32,398 nt of DNA, taken from positions 1 through 32,398 of the forward strand of contig JAEUUS010000711.1 of assembly GCA_016787545.1 (NCBI GenBank). The letters are read 5' to 3'. Below are positions 23,047 to 30,791 of the stretch, piece after piece. The translations under genes were made by a program, and so were the position numbers. The notes beneath the pieces were generated by a model, which was not told where the DNA came from, did not search any database, and was given only the letters and a program-made list of their open reading frames with translations. This stretch comes from Saprospiraceae bacterium (GTDB lineage Bacteria; Bacteroidota; Bacteroidia; Chitinophagales; Saprospiraceae). Within the stretch, counting starts at the first letter, position 1. Every line of letters begins with the position of its first letter.

Positions 23047-23676
23047 TCAACGCATTTCCATAACCAGGTGCACCAATCCATCTACGATGAATTGTACGCC
23101 AATGGCAATCACAATGAACCCCATAATCCGGGCAATGGCATTCAAGCCACCAGTTCCGAATATCTTGAACAAAACCGGCGCTAAACGGAGACAAACCCAG
23201 ACCAGAAAAGCCACAGCCACAATCGCGGCTCCGATCAGCCAGCGTTCAGACCACAACGGGTGCTGATTATACTGGGTAATCAGGTAAGAGATAGAACCTG
23301 GTCCAGATAGCATGGGCATAGCCATGGGTGAAAAGGCAATATCCTGCTTGTTTTCCTGTGCCTGTTTTTCAACCTCTTTGTCGTACCCTCTACGTTTGGC
23401 AAAGCGACCGGAAAGCAAGCCAAAACCGCTGATCAGCAGGGTCATACCTCCTGCTATACGCAAGGCATGTATGGTGAGCCCGAAAAATGAAAGGATGTAA
23501 TTTCCGGCAATAAAAAAAGCCAGCAGGATAAGCAGGAAATAGAAACTGGTTTGCAGTGCAATCTTATTGCGTTCCGGCAAAGGCCGGTCGCTGGTGAGTG
23601 CCACATAAACCGGAATAGCTCCCGGTGGATCCACAATGGAAAACAGGGAGAACAGGGTAGCAAAGAAGAAATCCAT
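23047..23676 (-). CDS. MarC family integral membrane protein
   Basis: A 209-aa protein with about six membrane helices and the MarC/UPF0056 signatures: FSIVDPPGAIPVYVALT near the N-terminus, LRIAGGMTLLISGFGLL, FSPMAMPMLSGPGSISYLIT in the middle and IMGFIVIAIGVQFIVDGL at the end. The family is widespread; despite the name, a role in antibiotic resistance is not established and its substrate is unknown. The length is typical. It starts 9 nt after the EEP-family gene and ends 18 nt before the acyltransferase gene, so the three are very probably cotranscribed. Confidence 0.9.
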   Translation of the reverse strand: MDFFFATLFSLFSIVDPPGAIPVYVALTSDRPLPERNKIALQTSFYFLLILLAFFIAGNYILSFFGLTIHALRIAGGMTLLISGFGLLSGRFAKRRGYDKEVEKQAQENKQDIAFSPMAMPMLSGPGSISYLITQYNQHPLWSERWLIGAAIVAVAFLVWVCLRLAPVLFKIFGTGGLNAIARIMGFIVIAIGVQFIVDGLVHLVMEMR

Positions 23677-23685
23677 AGACAGTGG

Positions 23686-24750
23686 TTATTTTCGCTTCAG
23701 GAAATACAGGTAAACCGGCAAATGGTCGCTGTATCCATTAATAAAAATATCACCAACAAAGGTTCGGAAAGGATATCCCCGAAACGCCCCTTCAGTTTGC
23801 AGCAGCCAGGGCTGTCGGAATACATGGGCCTTGTATAATTGCCATCCGCCAATCGGTTTGTTCACAAAACCTTTCGAAACAATCATCTGATCGAACAAAT
23901 CCCAGGAATCCTTGTATGCCAGGGTGCCATTTCCTTCCTTGTACAGATCGTACATCGGATTATACAATTCATCCGGTTCCAGATTGTCTGCGCTGCGACG
24001 AGCCTTAAGCACCTGCGCCACACTCTTATTGTCGGGATCATCATTCAAATCACCCATTACCACAATTTTGGCATTCGGATCCTGGGTTTTGATACTGTCT
24101 GAGAGGTGTTTACAAACGGATGCTGCTGCTGCACGCATCCATCCAGAGCCTGCTTCTCCGCCCCTGCGGGATGGCCAGTGCCCCACCATAACATGGATAG
24201 GCTCTCCATCAAATAAGCCGGCAACATACAAGATATCCCTCGTATAATCTACCACACCTGTTTTGGGATCCTTGAGAGGTACCGGCGCTGCCAAACTCCC
24301 CAATACCTGAAAATACTTGGGCTGATACATCAAGGCAACATCTACCCCGCGTTCGTCAGGAGACTCATAATGCACTATTTGGTACTTCCGGGCCATCAGA
24401 TCTGGTTGTGCAGCGAGATCCTCCAGCACTTTGCGGTTTTCTATTTCAGAAACACCTAATAATACTACGCCATCTGGCGACAACTCGGTGCCTAACTGGC
24501 TGATTACCTTAGACATGTTGCCAAGTTTGGACAAGTATTTCTCTGTATTCCAGTATAGCCTGCCCTGAGGCAGAAAATCCGCATCATTGGTCGTTGGCGA
24601 ATCAATGGTATCAAACAGATTTTCCAGGTTATAAAAACCAATGGAGGCTACTTTATAATCTTTCCCAGGCTGAGCAAACAAGGAACCGGCAAGGCAAAGA
24701 AACAGTATTGAGAAAAGTACTTTTGAAAGGGTAAACACTGATATTTTCAT
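23686..24750 (-). CDS. Secreted endonuclease/exonuclease/phosphatase (EEP) family hydrolase
   Basis: A 354-aa exported protein with a signal peptide (about residues 1-26, ending GSLFAQ). EEP-fold motifs are in order: FYNLENLFDTIDSP at the start of the domain, GVSEIENRKVLEDL with the metal-binding Glu, GVDVALMYQP, VMVGHWPSRRGG with the catalytic His region, VVMGDLNDDPDN with Asp/Asn, and a terminal GYSDHLPVYLYF with the Asp-His pair. All expected active-site residues appear present. Substrate may be extracellular nucleic acid or a phosphodiester; the sequence does not decide. It is the first gene after a 93-bp gap from the porin gene, with a near-consensus promoter in that gap. Confidence 0.88.
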   Translation of the reverse strand: MKISVFTLSKVLFSILFLCLAGSLFAQPGKDYKVASIGFYNLENLFDTIDSPTTNDADFLPQGRLYWNTEKYLSKLGNMSKVISQLGTELSPDGVVLLGVSEIENRKVLEDLAAQPDLMARKYQIVHYESPDERGVDVALMYQPKYFQVLGSLAAPVPLKDPKTGVVDYTRDILYVAGLFDGEPIHVMVGHWPSRRGGEAGSGWMRAAAASVCKHLSDSIKTQDPNAKIVVMGDLNDDPDNKSVAQVLKARRSADNLEPDELYNPMYDLYKEGNGTLAYKDSWDLFDQMIVSKGFVNKPIGGWQLYKAHVFRQPWLLQTEGAFRGYPFRTFVGDIFINGYSDHLPVYLYFLKRK

Positions 24751-24770
24751 GGAAATTCAAAATTTGAACA

Positions 24771-24803
24771 CAAAGGAACACCTTTTTTAGGCTGTTGCAC
24801 CAA
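24771..24803 (-). promoter_or_regulatory. Candidate promoter for the EEP-marC-acyltransferase genes
   Basis: On the minus strand TTG (24803-24801) is followed after 22 nt by TTCCTTTG (24778-24771), one base off TAnnTTTG. The -7 box lies about 20 nt upstream of the ATG at 24750. The spacing is slightly long, so this is tentative. Confidence 0.35.
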
Positions 24804-24843
24804 TAGTGCATATGCGAGATATTCTATGAAAGTAATTGGAGGT

Positions 24844-26883
24844 TCAATTAGATCCTCGGGGTGCAAATGGAGAACTGGCAGGATTATTGGCGCCACCTTG
24901 ATTTTGTTTGTCCTGATCTGAGAGCGAATTGTCGTCAAGAAATCTCCAGGCAATACCAAAACGCAATGCCCCGAAAGGTAATGCATGTCTGGAGGTTTGG
25001 TAGAATACTTTGGTTTTATCCAGCCAGGTGTAGCAGTTTTCATATCGGATAAACCCTCTGAAAGACTGGACTTTAAAGGCCATAAACAGATCCAACCAGG
25101 GATAGGGCTTTTGGGTAAGCTCGTCTTGCAAGTGAAATTGCCAGCTGAGCGGATGATACCCTTCAGGCCGAAACTCGGCATTGATTCTGAAATCTGCGCC
25201 GGCATCTAATTGCATCCGCCGCTTGAACACTTTTCCGGAAAAATACACACTGTTTTTGGAGAACCATTTTGGCAAACGAAAAACATCCTCACGGTTGGGT
25301 TGCTGAAGCGCTATCGTATTATCAAAATGAACCTTACCCAGGTGAAAATTTTCTTCCAGCATCAACTGACTCACCTGCAATGGAGCAGTTGTTTGAGCCG
25401 GCAAGGCATTCTGATCAAAGTAGAGGTAGTTGTTTACTACATGCGCCCGTGCAGTTGCACGAAAACCTATAACGGGAAGTTCATAAGAAGCATAAAGGGT
25501 ATTTTCGATGGGTTTAGCGAAATCGTTATCCCAAATTTGCCGTTTGCTCACATACAATTGATCAAAAAGCAACCCAGGAGGCCGTATTTGACTTTGTAAT
25601 CCGGCCATCAGAATGCCTGCTTTACCTAAACCTAACTTGAGCGCGCCTTTCAATTGATACTCTCCTATATTGTTCAACATCCCCAAGGCTCCTTGCGCCG
25701 TAAAAGAAAAACGCTCGGATGGTGTGATGGCTAACTGGCCTGTAAGAAACAAATTGGAATAGCGGAAAGACCTGGGTTCCTGATTTACCTTAAAATAAGC
25801 ATGAGATAACCCTACGGCTAACAAGTCGGAAGGTTTTCCTGCCTTTTTGGTTTTGAAAGTATTGAGTGTAAAGGAGTTGTCTATCCGATCAACCTGGAGA
25901 AAGTGACGGAGACCTCTGTTATCAACCAGAAAAAAGGGTTCAAAAAATGCCGCATCTTCTCCCAAACCATCTGCCGTGGAGCCTTGATCTGCAAATTTGT
26001 ATTTCTGCTGGTTCCAGCCAATGGTATGTGTAGCACGCAGTGTTCTTTTTCCCTCGTCGCTTTTCCCGGCTAATAACAAATGCTGAGTAAGTTGCACCGA
26101 CTGATCATCCAATCGGGATGTTGCAGCTTCCCGGGGCAGCAGAACCTCGGCTGCAATCGGTCCGGCAAACTGTCCATCGCCAAAAACAGTGTCGGATACA
26201 ATTCCGCCATTATCCTGATGTCTGGCCACATTCCGGGTAAATATGAAAAAACCCTGATACCGCTTTCCTACCGGCACCCAAAAACCGGCAGCCAGCGCAT
26301 TGTGCTTGGCTCTTTGATATCGGTATTGGCCCAAATTATTCAAACTGCGGTATTCCAGCGAAAAATTGATTCCACCCTCAAAGGTTCTGGCAAATCGGGC
26401 ATTCAAATTGGTTTCAAATTGATTTCGCCCCTGGGAGAAAAACACATCGCTAAAAGTGCGGGTATTGCGGTAAAAACCAAGCTGTTCGGGATGCAACATA
26501 TACAAATCGAACGCCTGAACACCCACATTAAAACCCAACTGATTGGGAAGCTGGAATAACATCGGACGCGCCGCAGCACCCAGGTTCCCCAGGGTTCCAT
26601 AATCAACCGGGTGTTTCCTGGCTGGATCGTACATTCGAAACTGCTGATCAGGTAAACTGTCGGCTAGCGGTTGCGATCGTTCGGGAGTAAGTGCAAATGT
26701 GATTAATAATGGCTCATCAGGCTGCCTGACTGGCCGGGTAGTAGCGCTAGCTGCTTGTTGTGCAGAAACAACTGTGGTAAAAAGTAAAAACGCTGAAAAC
26801 ACGCATACAGCACGCCTCACTCCATTGCCATGCAACGGAGTGAGGCGGAAAGGAAAAAGCAAAGCGGCTAATGCCTGCATCAT
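24844..26883 (-). CDS. Putative outer-membrane porin (Porin_10-like)
   Basis: About 679 aa, exported, rich in alternating hydrophobic and polar beta strands. Signatures of the Bacteroidota putative-porin family are visible: DYGTLGNLGAAARPMLF, GFNVGVQAFDLYML, FYRNTRTFSDVFFSQGRNQ, and a C-terminal RFGIAWRFLDD strand followed by an unusual Ser/Asn/Gly tail of about 30 residues. It would form a beta-barrel in the outer membrane; substrate unknown. The start is uncertain: the frame opens at a TTG at 26931, the first ATG is at 26883, and a GTG at 26820 would give a textbook signal peptide (MRRAVCVFSAFLLFTTVVSA, then QQ). I give the ATG, but the GTG is a serious alternative because an 11-bp hairpin sits just before it. 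It follows fabI. Confidence 0.8.
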   Translation of the reverse strand: MMQALAALLFPFRLTPLHGNGVRRAVCVFSAFLLFTTVVSAQQAASATTRPVRQPDEPLLITFALTPERSQPLADSLPDQQFRMYDPARKHPVDYGTLGNLGAAARPMLFQLPNQLGFNVGVQAFDLYMLHPEQLGFYRNTRTFSDVFFSQGRNQFETNLNARFARTFEGGINFSLEYRSLNNLGQYRYQRAKHNALAAGFWVPVGKRYQGFFIFTRNVARHQDNGGIVSDTVFGDGQFAGPIAAEVLLPREAATSRLDDQSVQLTQHLLLAGKSDEGKRTLRATHTIGWNQQKYKFADQGSTADGLGEDAAFFEPFFLVDNRGLRHFLQVDRIDNSFTLNTFKTKKAGKPSDLLAVGLSHAYFKVNQEPRSFRYSNLFLTGQLAITPSERFSFTAQGALGMLNNIGEYQLKGALKLGLGKAGILMAGLQSQIRPPGLLFDQLYVSKRQIWDNDFAKPIENTLYASYELPVIGFRATARAHVVNNYLYFDQNALPAQTTAPLQVSQLMLEENFHLGKVHFDNTIALQQPNREDVFRLPKWFSKNSVYFSGKVFKRRMQLDAGADFRINAEFRPEGYHPLSWQFHLQDELTQKPYPWLDLFMAFKVQSFRGFIRYENCYTWLDKTKVFYQTSRHALPFGALRFGIAWRFLDDNSLSDQDKQNQGGANNPASSPFAPRGSN
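26813..26847 (-). other. Strong hairpin in the 5' end of the porin gene
   Basis: CGCCTCACTCC (26813-26823) pairs perfectly with GGAGTGAGGCG (26837-26847), 13-nt loop. On the minus strand the 3' arm contains the GTG codon at 26820 and the bases just before it. It may block or control translation from that start, or it may be a palindromic repeat read through as coding sequence. Confidence 0.6.
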
Positions 26884-26923
26884 GTGCCGGTTTCGCCCAA
26901 TGGGCTTGTGGGATTTTGTGTCA

Positions 26924-27721
26924 TTAACCAATCAGCGCAGGGTTCATCCCCATTGTGGAGAATCCACCATCGTGATACAGGTTCTGCATGGTAACATAAC
27001 GAGTATAGTCGCTGAACAAGGCCACACAGTAATTGGCGCAATCTTCCGCAGGTGCGTTGCCAAGCGGCGACATTTTATCAGCATAGTTAAAGAAGTCATG
27101 GAACCCTTTTACACCCTGCCCGGCCGTTGTCATAGTAGGCGATTGACTGATAGTATTCACCCGAACGTTTTTGGCAGTGCCAAGATGATAACCGAAAGAC
27201 CGTGCGAAAGACTCCAGCAGGGCTTTGGATTCTGCCATTTCTGAATAGTCAGGGAATACGCGCTGTGCTGCAATATAGCTGAGGGCAACGATGCTTCCCC
27301 AATCATTGACAGCATCCAGTTTCCAAATAGTTTGCATCATTTTATGAAATGAAATGGCGCTCACATCAAAGGTTTTTTGCATCCACTCATGGTTAATATC
27401 TGTATAGGATTTCCCTTTACGAACGTTTACCGACATGCCAATGGAGTGCAGCACAAAGTCCACTTTTCCACCAAAGTGATTCATGGAATCCGTGAACAGT
27501 TTTTCAAGGTCTTCCATGGAGGTTGCATCCGCACCTATCACCGGGGCGTTGCATTTTTCAGAAAGGGCATTGATTTCGCCCATACGCATGGCAACCGGCG
27601 CATTGGTGAGCACAATTTGTGCACCTTCTTCCACGCAGCGTTCTGCTACTTTCCAGGCAATACTTTCGCTGTTGAGTGCGCCGGAGATGATTCCTTTTTT
27701 TCCAGAGAGCAATTTGGACAT
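26924..27721 (-). CDS. fabI: Enoyl-[acyl-carrier-protein] reductase
   Basis: A 265-aa short-chain dehydrogenase-type enzyme that performs the last reduction of each fatty acid elongation cycle with NAD(P)H. Motifs: GIISGALNSESIAWKVA for the cofactor (SxxSIAW type of FabI), GADATSMEDLEKLF, FVLHSIGMSVNVRKGK, and the catalytic pair in FPDYSEMAESKALLESF, where Tyr and Lys are seven residues apart. The C-terminal DGGFSTMGMN is typical. The frame is open up to 27820, but MSKLLSGKKGIISGALN at 27721 is the family start, and a promoter -7 box lies between the two. It leads the minus-strand run; the porin gene follows about 40-100 nt later depending on its start. Confidence 0.95.
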   Translation of the reverse strand: MSKLLSGKKGIISGALNSESIAWKVAERCVEEGAQIVLTNAPVAMRMGEINALSEKCNAPVIGADATSMEDLEKLFTDSMNHFGGKVDFVLHSIGMSVNVRKGKSYTDINHEWMQKTFDVSAISFHKMMQTIWKLDAVNDWGSIVALSYIAAQRVFPDYSEMAESKALLESFARSFGYHLGTAKNVRVNTISQSPTMTTAGQGVKGFHDFFNYADKMSPLGNAPAEDCANYCVALFSDYTRYVTMQNLYHDGGFSTMGMNPALIG

Positions 27722-27791
27722 GGTATGTTGAATAGTAAGCACCTGCCAAAGCGGCAAGCAGTTGAAGGTAAATGGCAGCTTGGGAGCGGGG

Positions 27792-27799
27792 CAAAGATA
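27792..27799 (-). promoter_or_regulatory. Bacteroidota -7 promoter box for fabI
   Basis: The minus strand reads TATCTTTG, an exact TAnnTTTG match, 70 nt before the fabI ATG. No TTG -33 is seen at the usual distance. Its position rules out a start at 27820 for the main transcript. Confidence 0.5.
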
Positions 27800-28045
27800 G
27801 ACAAGACCAATACGATACACCCAGCAGATTGTAGAAACTATAAAAAGTTTACAGAAATTCTGTTGAAATGACGCTATTTTATCTAATAATCTGCTCCATC
27901 AGGGATTTTTCTGGCAAACAAGATAGAAGAAGGTTTGGACATTCGCTAAACAAAGTGAGCAATATTCCTAAAAACCATCCAACAGCAAATATAATTCGTT
28001 AATGCAAAAATTAACACGATCATGACAGAATAATAATTTGAAAAA
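27800..28045. other. Intergenic region between divergent fabI and the CBM48 gene; no gene seen
   Basis: The 407 bp between 27722 and 28128 hold the two promoters annotated separately and otherwise AT-rich sequence without a convincing frame. The only structure seen is a small stem, GTTAAT at 27998-28003 with ATTAAC at 28010-28015. Confidence 0.6.
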
Positions 28046-28076
28046 TTGGCTATTCGCAAAAATCGTCGTACCTTTG
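28046..28076 (+). promoter_or_regulatory. Full Bacteroidota promoter for the CBM48 gene
   Basis: TTG at 28046-28048 is followed after 20 nt by TACCTTTG at 28069-28076. Both elements match the consensus at the right spacing, with a leader of about 45 nt to the ATG at 28129. This is the clearest promoter in the window. Confidence 0.75.
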
Positions 28077-28128
28077 CGTTAAATTTACACTAAGGACCCC
28101 AATTCCTAAAACTTAGTACCCAACTATT

Positions 28129-28605
28129 ATGGCAACGAAAAAACAATCCACCCCAAAAGCAGTGGCCGAAAAAACCACCAAAGCAGAAAAAACCGCAAAA
28201 GCAACTCCGGTTGTTGATAAAAAGGCTGTTAAAGCTGTAAAAACTACTCCGGTTGCTGAAACGAAAGCAGCTCCGGCAGCTAAAGCGCCAAAAGCAGTGA
28301 AACCTGCCGCTACGAAAGCAGTTGCACCAGTAGCCAAAAATGCTAAAGTAACCTTTACACTTCCTAAAGAAGCTGTACAAAACGCTGAAACTGTGGCTGT
28401 TTTTGGTGATTTTAATAACTGGCAGAATGGCGTAATTCTGACCAAACAAAAAGACGGCTCTTTCAAAACAGCCGTTGAATTGGAAAAAGGACGTTCATAC
28501 GAATATCGCTTCCTCATTAACGGCGAAAAATGGGAAAATGACTGGGCTGCAGAAGCTTATGTTCCTACGCCGTTCGGCACGTTCAACTCTGTTGTAACGG
28601 CCTGA
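28129..28605 (+). CDS. CBM48 / isoamylase early-set domain protein with Lys/Ala/Pro-rich N-terminal tail
   Basis: A 158-aa protein in two parts. Residues 1 to about 70 are low-complexity Lys, Ala, Pro and Val (KAEKTAKATPVVDKKAVKA-like), resembling histone H1-like or linker tails and strongly basic. Residues about 72-158 are an isoamylase early-set or AMPK-beta glycogen-binding-like fold: KVTFTLPKEA, VAVFGDFNNWQ, LTKQKDGSFKTAVELEKG, YEYRFLINGEKWENDW and a terminal FGTFNSVV. This fold binds alpha-glucans in starch and glycogen enzymes, but no catalytic domain is attached here. No signal peptide, so cytoplasmic. It has its own promoter and terminator. Tail function is unknown: a flexible linker and nucleic-acid binding are both possible. 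Confidence 0.85.
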   Translation: MATKKQSTPKAVAEKTTKAEKTAKATPVVDKKAVKAVKTTPVAETKAAPAAKAPKAVKPAATKAVAPVAKNAKVTFTLPKEAVQNAETVAVFGDFNNWQNGVILTKQKDGSFKTAVELEKGRSYEYRFLINGEKWENDWAAEAYVPTPFGTFNSVVTA

Positions 28606-28642
28606 TTTTCTTTGCATACAGGATGATTTAGGTTTAGATAAG

Positions 28643-28671
28643 GCCACTCCGAAAGGGGTGGCTTTTTTTTT
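28643..28671 (+). terminator. Rho-independent terminator of the CBM48 gene
   Basis: GCCACTCC (28643-28650) pairs with GGGGTGGC (28655-28662), one G-U pair, GAAA tetraloop, followed by nine T. It lies 37 nt after the stop codon. Confidence 0.92.
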
Positions 28672-28775
28672 GCCCAACATCCTCTAAAGAAATGCGTCGC
28701 CTGGCGACAAACTTTATTGGCTGGACTTCAGGGAAACTATCGACTTTCGTCCTTTGAAATCCGATGGTCACTACC

Positions 28776-30779
28776 ATGAAAAAAACGACATTGCTGGCCT
28801 TATTGGCGCCGCCCATTATCGCATCCCTTTCTCTGATTCCCATTGATAATCAACCAGCCAAATTCCATTCCGAAGCAGAACTTGCTTCATTCCGGCAACT
28901 GCAAATAAATTCCGGCCACGGGCATAGTCCTCGCTTTGGTGAAACAGACCCTGTCAGGGGCATTATTGATTCAAACATCCTTTTCCCAACCTCAAAATCC
29001 TGTAATGGGTGCCATGGTCACGATCCCAACATGATTGCGTTTGTGACCTCAACCGGGGAGGATGTGAATATCTATGATGACTGGCGCAGTACCATGATGG
29101 CCAATAGCGCTCGCGACCCTTTTTGGCGTGCAAAGGTGAGTCATGAAATGCTCGTGAACCCGGCACATAGCCTGGAACTACAGGATAAATGCACTTCCTG
29201 TCATGCTCCTGCGGGCCATTATCAGGCTAAACTCAAAGCGCAGCAACCACATTATGTTCTTGCCGATTTATATACCGACTCATTAGGTCTGGATGGCGTT
29301 ACATGCCAGGCTTGCCATGCCCAATCGCCCAAAGGAATCGGTACATTGCACTCGGGCGCTTTGCATTATGATACCAATTATATCCGGGTAGCTTATGGGC
29401 CATACAAGTTCGTGTTTATCCCTCCCATGAACAATTTTGTAGGCGTCACCCCGGAATTTGGGGAACATATTGGAAATGCAGGACTTTGTGCCGGCTGCCA
29501 TACCCTCCTTACCAACAGTGTTGACCTGAACGGAAATAACACCGGCAATACGTTTGTTGAACAGGCTACCTATCATGAATGGCTGAACAGCAGGTACGAT
29601 GAAACACATGATAATATCAGTTGCCAAAGTTGCCATATGGCTCAAATTCCTGACCCAGTGGTGATTTCAGCCAACTACCTGTTCCTCTTTGCGAAATTTC
29701 CTTTCGGCTTGCACGAATTGGCAGGCGCCAATGTTTCGATGCTCAAATTGATGAAGGAAAACCGGGAAACTCTGGGTATTGATGCCGAAGCATCACATTT
29801 TGACAGCACTATTTCCGCAACGTTGCGTATGCTGCAGCAGAAAACCCTTGATTTGTCGCTCAAAGTGGAAGATGCTTCTGGCGATTCCATGCATTTTTCC
29901 TTGCGATTACAGAACAAAGCTGGTCATAAATTCCCATCCGGTTACCCAGCACGAAGGGCATGGGTTGAATTTGAGGTAAAAACGACGGATGGTCAAACCC
30001 TTTTTCACTCAGGAAAAATGAATCCTGATTATACCATTGCAGGCGAAAATGCCAATTTTGAGCCACACCACTCCGTTATTTCCAGTGAAGACCAGGTGCA
30101 GATTTACGAAATGGTACCTGTAGATATTTGGGGCAACTTCACTAATGTACTGGAGCGTTGCTTCATGGCTATAAAGGATAATCGACTTACTCCTCAGGGG
30201 TTTACCACGTCTGATCCGGCATACGATACCACGAAAATAGTTGGGTTGGGTAACGATCAGGATTTTAACCGTTTTGAGAATCAATCCGAAGGCTCTGGTG
30301 CAGATATCCTGCATTTTAAAATTCCAAATCAACAATTTACCGGCCAGCTCAACATAAAGGCGAACGTATGGTACCAAAGTCTGCCCCCCAAATGGATGGA
30401 CCCTATTTTCGCTTTCTCCTCACCGGAAATCGATGCATTCAAAACCATGTATGAGCAGGCAGATTTGTCGCCTACTCTGATTGCTGAAGCCAGGCTGGAT
30501 TCGGTATTTGTCTCATCCGTTTCCGTTCAACAAGCTGTTGTTGAGTCGATTGTAACCATTGCGCCAACATTAAGTACCGATGGCAAAATTGATATAACCG
30601 TGAATGGCAATGCGCGCTTACTTAAGATAGATGTATGGAACTCGGCCGGAAACCATCAGTCAACCTTGAAGCCATCTTCCAGTAAAATGCCACTCCAGCT
30701 TCCGGCTACTCCGGGGATTTATTATATTGCAGTGGATACAGACCGGGGTCGGGTAGTTCGGAAAGTGGTAAAATTGTAA
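28776..30779 (+). CDS. Secreted five-heme cytochrome c with degenerate T9SS-type C-terminal domain
   Basis: A 667-aa exported protein: MKKTTLLALLAPPIIASLSL is a signal peptide (an ATG four codons earlier at 28764 is the alternative start). Five CxxCH heme-binding sites appear: CNGCH at 76, CTSCH at 139, CQACH at 177, CAGCH at 238 and CQSCH at 283. GHKFPSGYPARRAWVEFEV near 395 matches a conserved His-containing motif that follows the heme part in many multiheme cytochromes. The last 75 residues (DGKIDITVNG, LLKIDVWNSAGN, TPGIYYIAVDTDRG, VVRKVVKL) look like a T9SS sorting domain lacking the usual PNP. It would carry electrons in the periplasm or at the cell surface; partner unknown. It is 12 nt before the permease gene. 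Confidence 0.85.
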   Translation: MKKTTLLALLAPPIIASLSLIPIDNQPAKFHSEAELASFRQLQINSGHGHSPRFGETDPVRGIIDSNILFPTSKSCNGCHGHDPNMIAFVTSTGEDVNIYDDWRSTMMANSARDPFWRAKVSHEMLVNPAHSLELQDKCTSCHAPAGHYQAKLKAQQPHYVLADLYTDSLGLDGVTCQACHAQSPKGIGTLHSGALHYDTNYIRVAYGPYKFVFIPPMNNFVGVTPEFGEHIGNAGLCAGCHTLLTNSVDLNGNNTGNTFVEQATYHEWLNSRYDETHDNISCQSCHMAQIPDPVVISANYLFLFAKFPFGLHELAGANVSMLKLMKENRETLGIDAEASHFDSTISATLRMLQQKTLDLSLKVEDASGDSMHFSLRLQNKAGHKFPSGYPARRAWVEFEVKTTDGQTLFHSGKMNPDYTIAGENANFEPHHSVISSEDQVQIYEMVPVDIWGNFTNVLERCFMAIKDNRLTPQGFTTSDPAYDTTKIVGLGNDQDFNRFENQSEGSGADILHFKIPNQQFTGQLNIKANVWYQSLPPKWMDPIFAFSSPEIDAFKTMYEQADLSPTLIAEARLDSVFVSSVSVQQAVVESIVTIAPTLSTDGKIDITVNGNARLLKIDVWNSAGNHQSTLKPSSSKMPLQLPATPGIYYIAVDTDRGRVVRKVVKL

Positions 30780-30791
30780 GATATTTCGGCC

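Noticed and set aside
24747..25205. 152-codon minus-strand frame overlapping the porin 3' end
   Set aside because: It is in another frame of the same strand as the porin, whose terminal beta-strand motif is intact; no domain is seen.
27722..27820. N-terminal extension of FabI
   Set aside because: It passes through the promoter -7 box and lies before the conserved FabI N-terminus.
28090..28517. Minus-strand frames rich in Phe, Ser, Cys or Ala, Thr
   Set aside because: Low-complexity shadows of the Lys/Ala-rich CBM48 gene.
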